Positions 27,054-35,962 of a stretch of 49,778 nt of DNA are shown here, one piece after another (the first letter of the stretch is position 1; each line of letters opens with the position of its first letter). The stretch is from positions 1 to 49,778 of the forward strand of contig CAJQRK010000060.1 in NCBI GenBank assembly GCA_905612305.1, written 5' to 3'. Made by a program: the position numbers and the translations under genes. The DNA is from an uncultured Flavobacteriales bacterium (GTDB lineage: Bacteria > Bacteroidota > Bacteroidia > Flavobacteriales > BACL11). The notes beneath the pieces were generated by a model. It searched no databases. It was not told where the DNA came from and saw only the letters and a list, made by a program, of their open reading frames with translations.

Positions 27054-27836
27054 ATGATAATTAGTCATATGTATAAATTTCTTTTTATTGGCTTGCCATT
27101 TTCAGCATCATCAGCAATAACTAAAGAACTTCATTCCAAATATGAAGGAAAGCCGTATTTAAGAAAACACTCATTATATCATGAGTTTATGAAAGTAGCA
27201 ACAAAAAAAGAGAGGGATTATTTTGTATTTGCAGTGTTAAGGAATCCAATGGAAATTACCGTAACTGGTTATGAAAAAATGAAGGCAAACGCGAAAGGAA
27301 ATTTTACAAACCCTGATTTATTTAAAGAAAATGGTGGTCATATCACAAAAAACCAGAGAATAAGATTTAATTATATTTTGGATAATAAAGCTACATTTCA
27401 AGAGTATTTTTTAAAATTCTATAGTAATCCTTATGATAATTATTCAAGCATGACAATTGATAATTGTGATTTTGTAATAAGATATGAAAATATAGCTGAG
27501 GATTATTTATTAGCACTAAATAAAGTAGGAGTTGAATCCCCCTTTCCTTTACCTGTAACAAATAAAACAGTAGGCAAAAAAAAATATTTATCAGAATACT
27601 ACACTGAAGAGATTAGAAAGAAAGCAATTTATGTTTTTGGACCCTTTTTGGCTAAGTATAATTATTTTTTCCCAAAAAATTGGGGTAATATAAACATCCC
27701 TCTATCAAGCACAATAAAGTTTAATATCATGAGTATTCTTAGAAAGTTTAATGAGAAATTTATTAAGAAACACTCTGGAAGGAAAAGTATGGCTGGGACT
27801 ATTTATGGCGATATACAAAGAAAAGAACCTAATTAA
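27054..27836 (+). CDS. Sulfotransferase-like protein
   Basis: This 260-aa protein looks like a P-loop sulfotransferase. The N-terminal strand-loop FLFIGLPFSASSAITKEL sits where the PAPS 5'-phosphosulfate loop lies. FVFAVLRNPMEITVTGYEKM (Arg63) fits the 3'-phosphate-binding RxPxxxxxSxY pattern, with Thr in the Ser position. The C-terminal 60 residues are basic. The typical Lys-Thr of the 5' loop is not obvious, so PAPS use is uncertain. It would transfer sulfate to a sugar or small acceptor. It has no glycan-synthesis neighbours, follows asd by 1 nt, and its end overlaps the convergent lspA by 8 nt. It may be a later insertion into a housekeeping region. Confidence 0.62.
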   Translation: MIISHMYKFLFIGLPFSASSAITKELHSKYEGKPYLRKHSLYHEFMKVATKKERDYFVFAVLRNPMEITVTGYEKMKANAKGNFTNPDLFKENGGHITKNQRIRFNYILDNKATFQEYFLKFYSNPYDNYSSMTIDNCDFVIRYENIAEDYLLALNKVGVESPFPLPVTNKTVGKKKYLSEYYTEEIRKKAIYVFGPFLAKYNYFFPKNWGNINIPLSSTIKFNIMSILRKFNEKFIKKHSGRKSMAGTIYGDIQRKEPN

Positions 27837-28422
27837 AGATTCTTCTGTAAAAAAGTAATATCATAAATATACCAACCGATATTCCTGCATCAGCGATATT
27901 AAAAACAGGACGAAAAAAGATAAAATGCTCTCCTCCCCAAATTGGGAGCCAATCAGGATAATGGCTGTTTAAAAGAGGGAAATATAACATGTCAACTACT
28001 TTCCCGTGTAATAATGAGGAATAGCCCCCTGTTGCTGGTAAAAACTGAGCCACATTATTAGAGCTATCATTAAAAAGGATGCCATAAAAAGAGCTGTCAA
28101 TAATATTGCCTATTGCGCCGCCAATAATTAACCCTAGAGCAATTAGCGCTCCATTAGGGATTTTTGTTTTGGCAATAGGAATTAGATATTTAATTCCAAT
28201 CCCAACAACTATAATTCGAAATAAAGTGAGTAGTGTTTTGCCTAAAGGCCCTCCAAACTCTAATCCAAAAGCCATCCCGTTATTTTCAACAAAAAGAATT
28301 TTGAACCAATCTATTCCTTCTATTTTGACTCCGTCATATAAAATAAAATGAGTTTTAATCCAAATTTTTAAGATTTGGTCACTTAAAACAAGAATAAAAG
28401 CGGTAAGAGATATCTTTCTCAA
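27829..28422 (-). CDS. lspA: Lipoprotein signal peptidase (signal peptidase II)
   Basis: LspA cleaves signal peptides of prolipoproteins after diacylglyceryl transfer, in the inner membrane. The 197-aa protein has four hydrophobic segments and the two catalytic aspartates in GGAIGNIIDS and FNIADAGISVG. The conserved VENNGMAFGLEFGG block is present. The loop between the catalytic motifs (about 110-165) is longer than in proteobacterial LspA, a feature I associate with Bacteroidota. It follows the DksA/TraR-like gene by 6 nt downstream of ileS; this ileS-dksA-lspA order suggests one transcript. Confidence 0.95.
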   Translation of the reverse strand: MRKISLTAFILVLSDQILKIWIKTHFILYDGVKIEGIDWFKILFVENNGMAFGLEFGGPLGKTLLTLFRIIVVGIGIKYLIPIAKTKIPNGALIALGLIIGGAIGNIIDSSFYGILFNDSSNNVAQFLPATGGYSSLLHGKVVDMLYFPLLNSHYPDWLPIWGGEHFIFFRPVFNIADAGISVGIFMILLFYRRIFN

Positions 28423-28428
28423 AGTAGA

Positions 28429-28803
28429 CTATTGTGCGTTTTTTGCCTCCATACTTAATGTAGCGTGAGGGACTAATTTTAAGCGCTCTTTAGCAATTAA
28501 TTTGCCAGTGACTCTACAAATGCCATAAGTTTTATTTTCAATTCGGATTAAAGCATCGCTTAAGTTTCTGATAAATTTAGCTTGACGTTCTGCTAGTTTA
28601 ATATTTTCTTCTTTCGACAAGGTAGACGAACCCTCTTCAAACTGCTTAAAGGTAGGAGAAGTGTCTTCTGTTCCATTGTCAGAATCATTAGCAGTTGCGG
28701 ACCGTAATACGGATAAATCTTCTTGCGCGCTTTCAATTTTAGCAAGAATGATTTTTCTGAATTCTTCTAATTCATCTTTGGCATATGTAGTTTTTTCAGT
28801 CAT
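28429..28803 (-). CDS. DksA/TraR-family regulator lacking most zinc-finger cysteines
   Basis: This 124-aa protein has a long N-terminal coiled-coil region (about 5-95; EFRKIILAKIESAQEDL, then KFIRNLSDALIRIENKTYG) and a C-terminal block GICRVTGKLIAKERLKLVPH. In classic DksA this block holds four zinc-binding cysteines; here only one Cys is seen, so zinc binding is probably lost or altered. DksA-family proteins act in the RNA polymerase secondary channel; the exact role of this version is unknown. It sits between ileS and lspA with gaps of 5 and 6 nt. Confidence 0.85.
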   Translation of the reverse strand: MTEKTTYAKDELEEFRKIILAKIESAQEDLSVLRSATANDSDNGTEDTSPTFKQFEEGSSTLSKEENIKLAERQAKFIRNLSDALIRIENKTYGICRVTGKLIAKERLKLVPHATLSMEAKNAQ

Positions 28804-28808
28804 TATAA

Positions 28809-31800
28809 TTATTGTTTTTTAACACTCACTTTAGTACTTATGCCATCAACTAGTTCAATCTTATCTTCTGCATTATTAAGTTCATCAATAAATTCTAATT
28901 GGTCTGCTAAAGTTTCATCACAAATATAAATGAAATTATTTTGAATAGCTGAGCTAAGGGCTTCATTTTTTTCAACCAAAACATTTATCTTATCAGTAAC
29001 TTCAAATCCCTTATCTTTTCTAAGGTTTTGAATTCGATTAATAAACTCTCTTGCCAAACCCTCTTCTTTTAACTCTTGAGATAAAGTAATGTCCAAAGCA
29101 ACAGTTACTCCATTATTACTACTCACAATACAACCGGGAATATCAGCTGAACTAATTTCAACATCTGTTAAATCAATACAGATATTTTCATTAATGGAAA
29201 AAGTGTTATTTTGCTCAATTGTTTTAATATCACTTGAAGTAAATTGCGCAATAGCCCCCACAATTAATTTCATATCTTTTCCGTATTTCGGTCCTAAAGT
29301 TTTAAAATTAGGCTTAATCTGTTTGGTTAACACCTCAGAATTGGCTGTTAAATAGTCTATCTTTTTTACATTAATCTCACTAAGGATAATATTTTCTACT
29401 GCCTTGATATTGGCTGCCATTTCAGAATTCAGTATAGGAATCATAATTTTTTCAAGAGGTTGGCGGACTCTTAATTTTTCCTTCTTTCTTAGAGATAAGG
29501 CAAGAGAAGTAATATTTTGAGCTAACTGCATTCTTTGTTCTAATTGAGGATCAATTTTTGTTTTTTCAGGTTTTGGAAAAACAGCAAGATGTATAGAGCT
29601 AACAGAATTTTTTTGGGTGACAGTATTTAAATCCTGAAACAAGTGATCCATAAAAAACGGAGCAATAGGAGCAGATAATATAGCTATCTTTTCAAGGCAT
29701 TCATAAAGCGTTTGATAGGCAGAGACTTTCTCAGTATTGTATTCTCCCTTCCAGAATCTTCTTCTGCTTAAACGAATATGCCAATTACTTAGTTTGTCTA
29801 TTACAAAATCCTGAATTAATCGGGCTACCTTGGTAGGTTCATATTCTTCATAATTTCCCTCAACAGCTGTAATTAAAGTATTTAATTCAGAAAGAATCCA
29901 TCTGTCAATTTCAGCTCTATTTCCTATTGCAACACTCTTTTCTTTATAAGTAAACCCGTCAATATTAGCATACAAGGCAAAGAAAGAGTATGTATTGTAA
30001 AGTGTGCCAAAGAATTTTCTTTGCACTTCTTGAATCCCTCCTTCATCAAATTTTAGATTATCCCAAGGCTGAGCATTGGAAATCATATACCACCTTGTAG
30101 CATCAGCACCATATTTATTAATGATTTGGAAAGGGTCAGCAGCATTGCCTAATCGTTTGGACATTTTGCTCCCGTTTTTATCTAAAACCAATCCGTTTGA
30201 AATTACATTTTTATAAGCAACAGAATCAAATAGTATAGTAGATATTGCGTGTAAAGTAAAAAACCAACCCCTTGTCTGGTCAACCCCTTCTGCAATAAAA
30301 TCGGCAGGATAATTTTGTTCAAATAATTCTTTGTTTTCAAATGGATAATGCAATTGAGCGTAAGGCATGGCTCCCGAATCAAACCAAACATCAATCAAAT
30401 CCAATTCTCTTTTCATTGGCTCCCCATCTTCAGAAACAAGAATTATGTCATCAACATAAGGCCTGTGCAAATCAAAAGTAGTGTAATTTTCTTCTGAAAA
30501 ATCATTAATTTTAAATGCCTCCAAAGGATTTTCTTTCATTAGCCCTGCCGCAATTGATTTTTCAATTTCAACTTTTAATTGTTCCACCGAACTAATACAA
30601 ATTTCAGTTTCACCATCTTCTGTTCTCCAAATTGGAATAGGAATTCCCCAAAAACGAGAACGTGATAAATTCCAATCAACTAAGTTTTCTAACCAATTCC
30701 CAAAACGCCCTTTACCAGTTGATTTTGGTTTCCAATTGATGGTATTATTAAGCTCCACCATTCTGGCTTTATAATTAGTTGTTTTTACAAACCAACTATC
30801 CATTGGGTAATATAAAATAGGTTTGTCAGTACGCCAACAATGAGGATATGAGTGTTCGTATTTTTCTGATTTAAAACAAAGATTTTCCCCTTTTAGCTTA
30901 ATCACAATTTGAATATCAACCGATAACTCTGGCTTGTCTTCCGTTTCAGTATAAAATTCATCTTTTACATACATACCTGCAAAATCGGTAACTTCATCAA
31001 TAAACTTACCCTGCTTGTTCACTAAAGTTAAACTACCAATACCATTTTGCTTACAAACTATATTGTCATCCGCACCAAAACTTGGTGCCAAGTGTACAAT
31101 ACCGGTTCCATCTTCAGTAGTTACAAAATTACCTAAAATTACTCTAAAAGCATCCCCATCTTTAGGCTGAACATAAGATAATAACTGCTCATATCTCAAC
31201 CCCTCCAAATCACTTCCTTTAATTTCTGAAATGATTTTATATGGCAAATTCTTTTTGCCAATTTTATATTCTTTAAATTTTAAATCAGCATTTTCAGCAC
31301 TGAAATATTTAACTGCTAAATCCTTAGCAACCACTACTGATATTTTTTTTCCTGTATATTGGTTTAAAGTTTCAACTAATAAATAATCTATCTTTTTCCC
31401 TACTGCCAATGCAGTATTTGAAGGCAAGGTCCAGGGAGTTGTTGTCCAAGCCAAAAAATAAACTTCATTATCTGTTTTGTTGAACAAAAGTTTAGCACTC
31501 TCATTATTTACAACTTTGAATTGAGCTATTGCTGAGGTGTCTTTTACATTACGATAACAACCCGGCTGATTTAGCTCGTGAGTACTTAAACCTGTTCCTG
31601 CTTTTGGTGAAAAAGGCTGAATAGTATGTCCTTTATAAAGCAAGCCTTTTTTGTGCATTTGACCTAACAACCACCAAACACTCTCAATGTATTTATTATC
31701 ATAAGTTACATACGGATTTTCCATATCTATCCAATAGCCCATCTTTTCAGTGATGTCCTCCCAACTTTCTTTGTATTTCATTACATTAGTTCGGCAAGCT

Positions 31801-32156
31801 TTATTGTAATCTTCAATTGAGATAGTAGAGCCAATATCTTCTTTTGTTATTCCAAGTTCTTTTTCGACTGCCAGCTCAACTGGTAATCCGTGTGTATCCC
31901 AGCCTGCTTTTCGGTTTACTTGAAAGCCTTGTAAAGTTTTATAGCGACAAAATAAATCCTTAATAGTACGCGCAATAACATGATGAATGCCAGGCATTCC
32001 ATTTGCTGAAGGCGGTCCTTCATAAAATGTGAAGGCAGTATTCCCTTTTCTGCTTTCAATACTTTGATTAAAAACATCAGATTTTCTCCAATTGCCTAAA
32101 ACGTCTCTGTGTGTTTTAGCTAAACTTAATTGATTGTACTGCTTGAACTTGCTCAT
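28809..32156 (-). CDS. ileS: Isoleucine--tRNA ligase
   Basis: This 1115-aa class I synthetase charges tRNA-Ile. The HIGH-type signature is PPSANGMPGIHHVIAR and the KMSKS-type loop is NGSKMSKRLGNAADP. The editing (CP1) domain with AWTTTPWTLPSNTALAVG spans about residues 190-410 and hydrolyses mischarged Val. WFDSGAMPYAQLHYPFE and GVDQTRGWFFTLHAIS are core blocks. The C-terminal anticodon-binding part runs from about 700 to 1115. The long form is typical of Bacteroidota and eukaryote-like IleS. A promoter with both -33 and -7 elements lies just upstream. Confidence 0.97.
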   Translation of the reverse strand: MSKFKQYNQLSLAKTHRDVLGNWRKSDVFNQSIESRKGNTAFTFYEGPPSANGMPGIHHVIARTIKDLFCRYKTLQGFQVNRKAGWDTHGLPVELAVEKELGITKEDIGSTISIEDYNKACRTNVMKYKESWEDITEKMGYWIDMENPYVTYDNKYIESVWWLLGQMHKKGLLYKGHTIQPFSPKAGTGLSTHELNQPGCYRNVKDTSAIAQFKVVNNESAKLLFNKTDNEVYFLAWTTTPWTLPSNTALAVGKKIDYLLVETLNQYTGKKISVVVAKDLAVKYFSAENADLKFKEYKIGKKNLPYKIISEIKGSDLEGLRYEQLLSYVQPKDGDAFRVILGNFVTTEDGTGIVHLAPSFGADDNIVCKQNGIGSLTLVNKQGKFIDEVTDFAGMYVKDEFYTETEDKPELSVDIQIVIKLKGENLCFKSEKYEHSYPHCWRTDKPILYYPMDSWFVKTTNYKARMVELNNTINWKPKSTGKGRFGNWLENLVDWNLSRSRFWGIPIPIWRTEDGETEICISSVEQLKVEIEKSIAAGLMKENPLEAFKINDFSEENYTTFDLHRPYVDDIILVSEDGEPMKRELDLIDVWFDSGAMPYAQLHYPFENKELFEQNYPADFIAEGVDQTRGWFFTLHAISTILFDSVAYKNVISNGLVLDKNGSKMSKRLGNAADPFQIINKYGADATRWYMISNAQPWDNLKFDEGGIQEVQRKFFGTLYNTYSFFALYANIDGFTYKEKSVAIGNRAEIDRWILSELNTLITAVEGNYEEYEPTKVARLIQDFVIDKLSNWHIRLSRRRFWKGEYNTEKVSAYQTLYECLEKIAILSAPIAPFFMDHLFQDLNTVTQKNSVSSIHLAVFPKPEKTKIDPQLEQRMQLAQNITSLALSLRKKEKLRVRQPLEKIMIPILNSEMAANIKAVENIILSEINVKKIDYLTANSEVLTKQIKPNFKTLGPKYGKDMKLIVGAIAQFTSSDIKTIEQNNTFSINENICIDLTDVEISSADIPGCIVSSNNGVTVALDITLSQELKEEGLAREFINRIQNLRKDKGFEVTDKINVLVEKNEALSSAIQNNFIYICDETLADQLEFIDELNNAEDKIELVDGISTKVSVKKQ

Positions 32157-32180
32157 TTTTTATACTAAATATAATGCTTG

Positions 32181-32188
32181 CAAATATA
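32181..32188 (-). promoter_or_regulatory. ileS promoter -7 element TATATTTG
   Basis: TATATTTG on the minus strand matches TAnnTTTG exactly, 24 nt before the ileS ATG. A TTG lies 20 nt upstream of the box (about 32209-32211), a good -33 spacing, so this is one of the strongest promoter calls here. Confidence 0.55.
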
Positions 32189-32249
32189 GGTGTTGAAGTT
32201 TAGATAAACAATTCTAATTTGGCGTAAAAAACAAAAGGACATAAGCATG

Positions 32250-35200
32250 CTACCTAATGATAAAGATATTGCCTCTATCCTGATGTTTCCAACCTTCAAA
32301 ATCTTGGAAATACACTTCATAGATATAAGTTCCCATCGGCAAGTCATTTCCTGTTTTGAAATGTTTTCCATCCCAACCATTTGAATTTAAAAAACATTCC
32401 AAATCAGTAATATTTTCAGTAGCATATACCAAATTGGAAAAACGGTCGTAAACATTAAAATAGAAGGTTTCTCCTCTAACACCATGATGTGTTAAGCAAA
32501 ACACATCATTTACACCATCTAAATCGGGAGTAAATGAATTAGGTATATAAATCCAATAATCATCAGTAATTGATAAGATTTTAGAAGTAGTATCTATACA
32601 TCCCATAACATCTTTCACTATTAAAGTGACTTCATAAAAACCAACAGAATCTTTGTAAGTATGAAATGGATTTGCAGAATAATCAATGCTTGTATTATCG
32701 CCAAAATACCACTCCCAATTTACAATATCTCCTATTGATTTGTCTTCCATTTGTGTTGTAGTATAGAGGATAGTCATACTGTCAGGGCGCGCTTCAAAAT
32801 CAGCAACTGGCGCATTTAAAATAGTAACTTTTGCCTCCCCGCTTGTGACTCCATTTTCATTTGCATCACGGAAATAGTTCAATATATATAATCCGTCTTC
32901 TGTAGTAGGAATGATATAAGGATTATCGCTAGTTCTTATAGAATCTTGGATTACACCATTTAACGTATAAGTAAATACGTAAGGGGGAATACCTGTAAAA
33001 TCGACATATAACTCAGCATATTTACTATCATTAGAGCACAAGGTGTCGTTTCCATAAATCCCAGCAGTAATAGTTGTTAAATGTAAAATAATTGTATCAT
33101 TATATATGCCATAAAATGAGTTATTTATTGAGTTACCGTTAATAAATATATTACTGTCAGATGACCAAGAACCAAAACCAAGTAAAGGGTCAATATTTGG
33201 AGAAAGAGTTACAATCTTATCAATAAAACATGTTTCAGAATAAGGGAATACAGAAATAATATTTCCATTAATATCAATAGTTGTTGTTGTCCCAATTGGC
33301 CTAATATCATACACTATTGTTGGCTTTAAGTATAAATGTAATTTTATAGTATCACTGTTTGTGGCATAAAAAGAATCCACTTCATTAAAAGGATTCGGCA
33401 TTAACATTACACTATCGGACCCCCATTCTTTAAAGCCATATAAAGGATCAATATTAGGAGAAATATTAATAGTGTCTCCAAGCAGGTACATTTCTGTATG
33501 TGGAAAAGTGTTTACCCCAACACCATTGATATCAATTATTGAAGTAGTTGAAGCGGGAACAATATCATACACAATATTTCTACTTTCCCCAAAAAAGGCT
33601 CTTACTGTAACATCTCCCTGAACATCAATTACTAATGTGTCTTGAAAAGGATCATAGACGTAAACACCAGCTGGTAAGATTTCCCAATAAATTAAATTAC
33701 CACTTTTAACTTCAAACGGTAAAGCCACGCCTCCAAATCTGCTATAAATCTGCGGTGTATTTGTCTCATTAATTATATTACCATCACTCATCTCAATCTC
33801 TCCTATTCCAATAATTTCAACTGTTGCATTATACGGTCCTGATAGTGCGGGATAGCAAGGAATAAAACCATTATTCATGATACTGCATCTGGCTAAAATA
33901 AAATCTTTCATATCCTGAACGTTAGATTGCCAAGTTGCATAATTCCCTCCCCATTTAGCAATTTGTCCAGGCATTTCGGGTTCAATCACGGCAACCATAC
34001 TATCCAATATATCTATCATATTTACACAAGATAAATCACCAATAGCTAAATCTTGCCATCTATTTACATAGTCCGTAAAAAAATCATCATTTGTTAGAAA
34101 TTCATTCCATATTGGAATATGCCCTTGACCACCAGGATTATTTAAACTACTAGGATCACAAGGGTCAGCATTTACTGACATAGTGGGCACTCCAGTATAA
34201 TTTGTCCCATGATCAAAAGTATTATCCATATCCCAAAGCGTATATCTCCACTTTTTTTTATCTCCATTAGGATCCAACCCTCTCCACCATCCAGTATTAT
34301 AATTTAACCAATCTCCACAAACCACATAAGAGTTCAGTAAAAAGTAATCAATTAAACTACCGGTATTAAATTGACCTTTTGCAGTATTGTAATTAGTTTG
34401 ATTTGTCATTGGGTTTGTAGTAACAAAAGTTACAAAATCATCCCAATCATCTTCAGCCAGCATACCAGAAACTCCTCCTCCATACTTAGTCCATGTTCCT
34501 GCCCAGGTTTTTAAATATTGAATATACTCGGCACTTTCTCTATATATTTCATCTTGGTCGTAATAGTAATTTAAAAAATCAGAATCATCTACCTTTTCTC
34601 TCATTTCATAAACACCCCAATACTCTCCATTTAGGTACAAAATACAAGATGATGTAGATCTTTCATCTAATCTTAGGTCAGCCAGTTGAGATAGATGATG
34701 AACATATGCATCCCTTATGTGTGCCCCTGAATTACTATAGGAAAAAGGATAATTGTCATTTGCAGCAGCTTTAACAATTATTTTTTGAAATTTATCTCTA
34801 CTCTTTGTGTCAAACAATTTATCTTGTAAAGCGTAGTTATACCCAAATTGATCTCTCATAACGTAATCAAAGCCTCTTTGATCGTAAGCCCACGAATCAT
34901 TACCATGCTTATTATACTCTCCAGTACCTTTGTCAATTAAAATTCCGTTTTTATCAAACCATTCAATTGTTCCATCAGGCTCAGCCCCCCAGTTACCATC
35001 TAATAAATCAAATAGTCCCCCCTGCCCATTATCTCCAGAGATTGACAGAATTGGTATAGTGTGAGTATCGTTAATAAAAAAGGTGTGATAATCAATAAAA
35101 CTTGAAGGAATATTAGTTGTTGAGCTATAAGCTATTGCTTTTACAACTGTTGTAATTGCAATATTTATAGGCGTAGTATATATTGTTGAGGTATTATTTG

Positions 35201-35825
35201 GTTCATCTCCATTTGTTGTATAATATATTGTGATAGTTGGATCAGGAGAACTTAATGTTAGATTAATAGCGGCAGCGTTATAACCTCCTGCTTGAGAAAA
35301 AACGGGTGTCATTGCATATTCTTGCATTGCTCCTATATTATTTGTATTAGGCGTTCCAGCGGTAAAAACACTCCAAATAGGAGAGCCGTTAGTTTCTCTA
35401 CCTCTAGTGTGGGAATTTTGATTAGGCAATACTTGTATTGAGTCTTGGAAAATACCACCCGCATCAGAAAGCATGAAGACTTCATTGCCTTTCGTTTGCG
35501 TAATTTTAAAATTTGCATGAGCATTACCACCTACTAATTCATCTCTACCAGAACAGTAAACAATCGCCGTTCCATTTGCAGGCACTATAAAAGAAGATGG
35601 GATTATCCATTTTAAAGGATTTGAAACTTTGTCAGAAAGCGCCCATCCATTTAAATCAATAGCTGTAGCAGTTGTATTATAAAGTTCTACCCAATCTTCA
35701 TACTCACCATAATTATCAGTGTAAGTGTCATAATTGGCAGCAGAATATTCATTAATTATAACTTGCCCTTTTGCAGAAAACATAGCAATACAAGAAATTA
35801 ATAGTATAGAAATCAATTTATTCAT
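32250..35825 (-). CDS. Large secreted CotH-domain protein with lamin-tail, PKD and T9SS type B sorting domains
   Basis: This 1191-aa exported protein starts with a signal peptide (1-20). The domain order is: lamin-tail domain (about 21-130; VIINEYSAANYDTYTDNYGE); a chitobiase C-terminal-like domain (about 170-245; TIYYTTNGDEPNNTS); a CotH kinase-like region (about 250-660; NGEYWGVYEMREKVDD and WRYTLWDMDNTFDHG); two tandem ~80-aa repeats beginning VYDIVPASTT and VYDIRPIGTT (about 755-917); a PKD domain (about 1005-1088; NWEWYFGDNTS); and a type B T9SS sorting domain (about 1090-1191; IYIPNSFTPDLDGVNDVF to GTYIYEVYFQDFEGW). It is probably displayed on or released from the cell surface. CotH kinases phosphorylate spore-coat proteins in Bacillus; the target here is unknown. 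It stands alone with its own promoter. Confidence 0.88.
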   Translation of the reverse strand: MNKLISILLISCIAMFSAKGQVIINEYSAANYDTYTDNYGEYEDWVELYNTTATAIDLNGWALSDKVSNPLKWIIPSSFIVPANGTAIVYCSGRDELVGGNAHANFKITQTKGNEVFMLSDAGGIFQDSIQVLPNQNSHTRGRETNGSPIWSVFTAGTPNTNNIGAMQEYAMTPVFSQAGGYNAAAINLTLSSPDPTITIYYTTNGDEPNNTSTIYTTPINIAITTVVKAIAYSSTTNIPSSFIDYHTFFINDTHTIPILSISGDNGQGGLFDLLDGNWGAEPDGTIEWFDKNGILIDKGTGEYNKHGNDSWAYDQRGFDYVMRDQFGYNYALQDKLFDTKSRDKFQKIIVKAAANDNYPFSYSNSGAHIRDAYVHHLSQLADLRLDERSTSSCILYLNGEYWGVYEMREKVDDSDFLNYYYDQDEIYRESAEYIQYLKTWAGTWTKYGGGVSGMLAEDDWDDFVTFVTTNPMTNQTNYNTAKGQFNTGSLIDYFLLNSYVVCGDWLNYNTGWWRGLDPNGDKKKWRYTLWDMDNTFDHGTNYTGVPTMSVNADPCDPSSLNNPGGQGHIPIWNEFLTNDDFFTDYVNRWQDLAIGDLSCVNMIDILDSMVAVIEPEMPGQIAKWGGNYATWQSNVQDMKDFILARCSIMNNGFIPCYPALSGPYNATVEIIGIGEIEMSDGNIINETNTPQIYSRFGGVALPFEVKSGNLIYWEILPAGVYVYDPFQDTLVIDVQGDVTVRAFFGESRNIVYDIVPASTTSIIDINGVGVNTFPHTEMYLLGDTINISPNIDPLYGFKEWGSDSVMLMPNPFNEVDSFYATNSDTIKLHLYLKPTIVYDIRPIGTTTTIDINGNIISVFPYSETCFIDKIVTLSPNIDPLLGFGSWSSDSNIFINGNSINNSFYGIYNDTIILHLTTITAGIYGNDTLCSNDSKYAELYVDFTGIPPYVFTYTLNGVIQDSIRTSDNPYIIPTTEDGLYILNYFRDANENGVTSGEAKVTILNAPVADFEARPDSMTILYTTTQMEDKSIGDIVNWEWYFGDNTSIDYSANPFHTYKDSVGFYEVTLIVKDVMGCIDTTSKILSITDDYWIYIPNSFTPDLDGVNDVFCLTHHGVRGETFYFNVYDRFSNLVYATENITDLECFLNSNGWDGKHFKTGNDLPMGTYIYEVYFQDFEGWKHQDRGNIFIIR
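33075..33575 (-). repeat. Two tandem ~80-aa repeats inside the CotH-type protein
   Basis: Two adjacent segments encode related units. Each begins VYDI-P-(S/G)TT-IDING, continues with FPH/YTE or SET, then SPNIDPL-GF-(E/S)W-SDS, and ends in NSFYA/G followed by DTI-LHL. Unit 1 is roughly 33325-33575 and unit 2 roughly 33075-33320. They have diverged at the DNA level, so this is an old domain duplication rather than an unstable repeat. Confidence 0.75.
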
Positions 35826-35829
35826 TCTA

Positions 35830-35837
35830 CAAAAATA
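35830..35837 (-). promoter_or_regulatory. -7 element TATTTTTG for the CotH-type gene
   Basis: This is a perfect TAnnTTTG on the minus strand, 4 nt before the ATG, implying an almost leaderless transcript. No well-spaced -33 TTG is visible. Confidence 0.45.
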
Positions 35838-35932
35838 CAGAAAAATTACTATATTACGAGAGTATTACAAAGGCAGAATCTTAGCCCCCCAAACTTAAGC
35901 ATCCTTAGAGGCACTTAGAAGCACATTTTTTC

Positions 35933-35940
35933 TAATTTTG
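35933..35940 (+). promoter_or_regulatory. -7 element TAATTTTG for the PLP decarboxylase gene
   Basis: This is a perfect TAnnTTTG match 22 nt before the ATG at 35963. It lies in the 137-nt divergent gap shared with the CotH-type gene. Confidence 0.48.
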
Positions 35941-35962
35941 CAGACTATTTTAATACAAATTG

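Noticed and set aside
32165-32380. 71-aa minus-strand frame downstream of the CotH-type gene
   Set aside because: It overlaps the T9SS sorting domain in another frame and shows no recognisable features.
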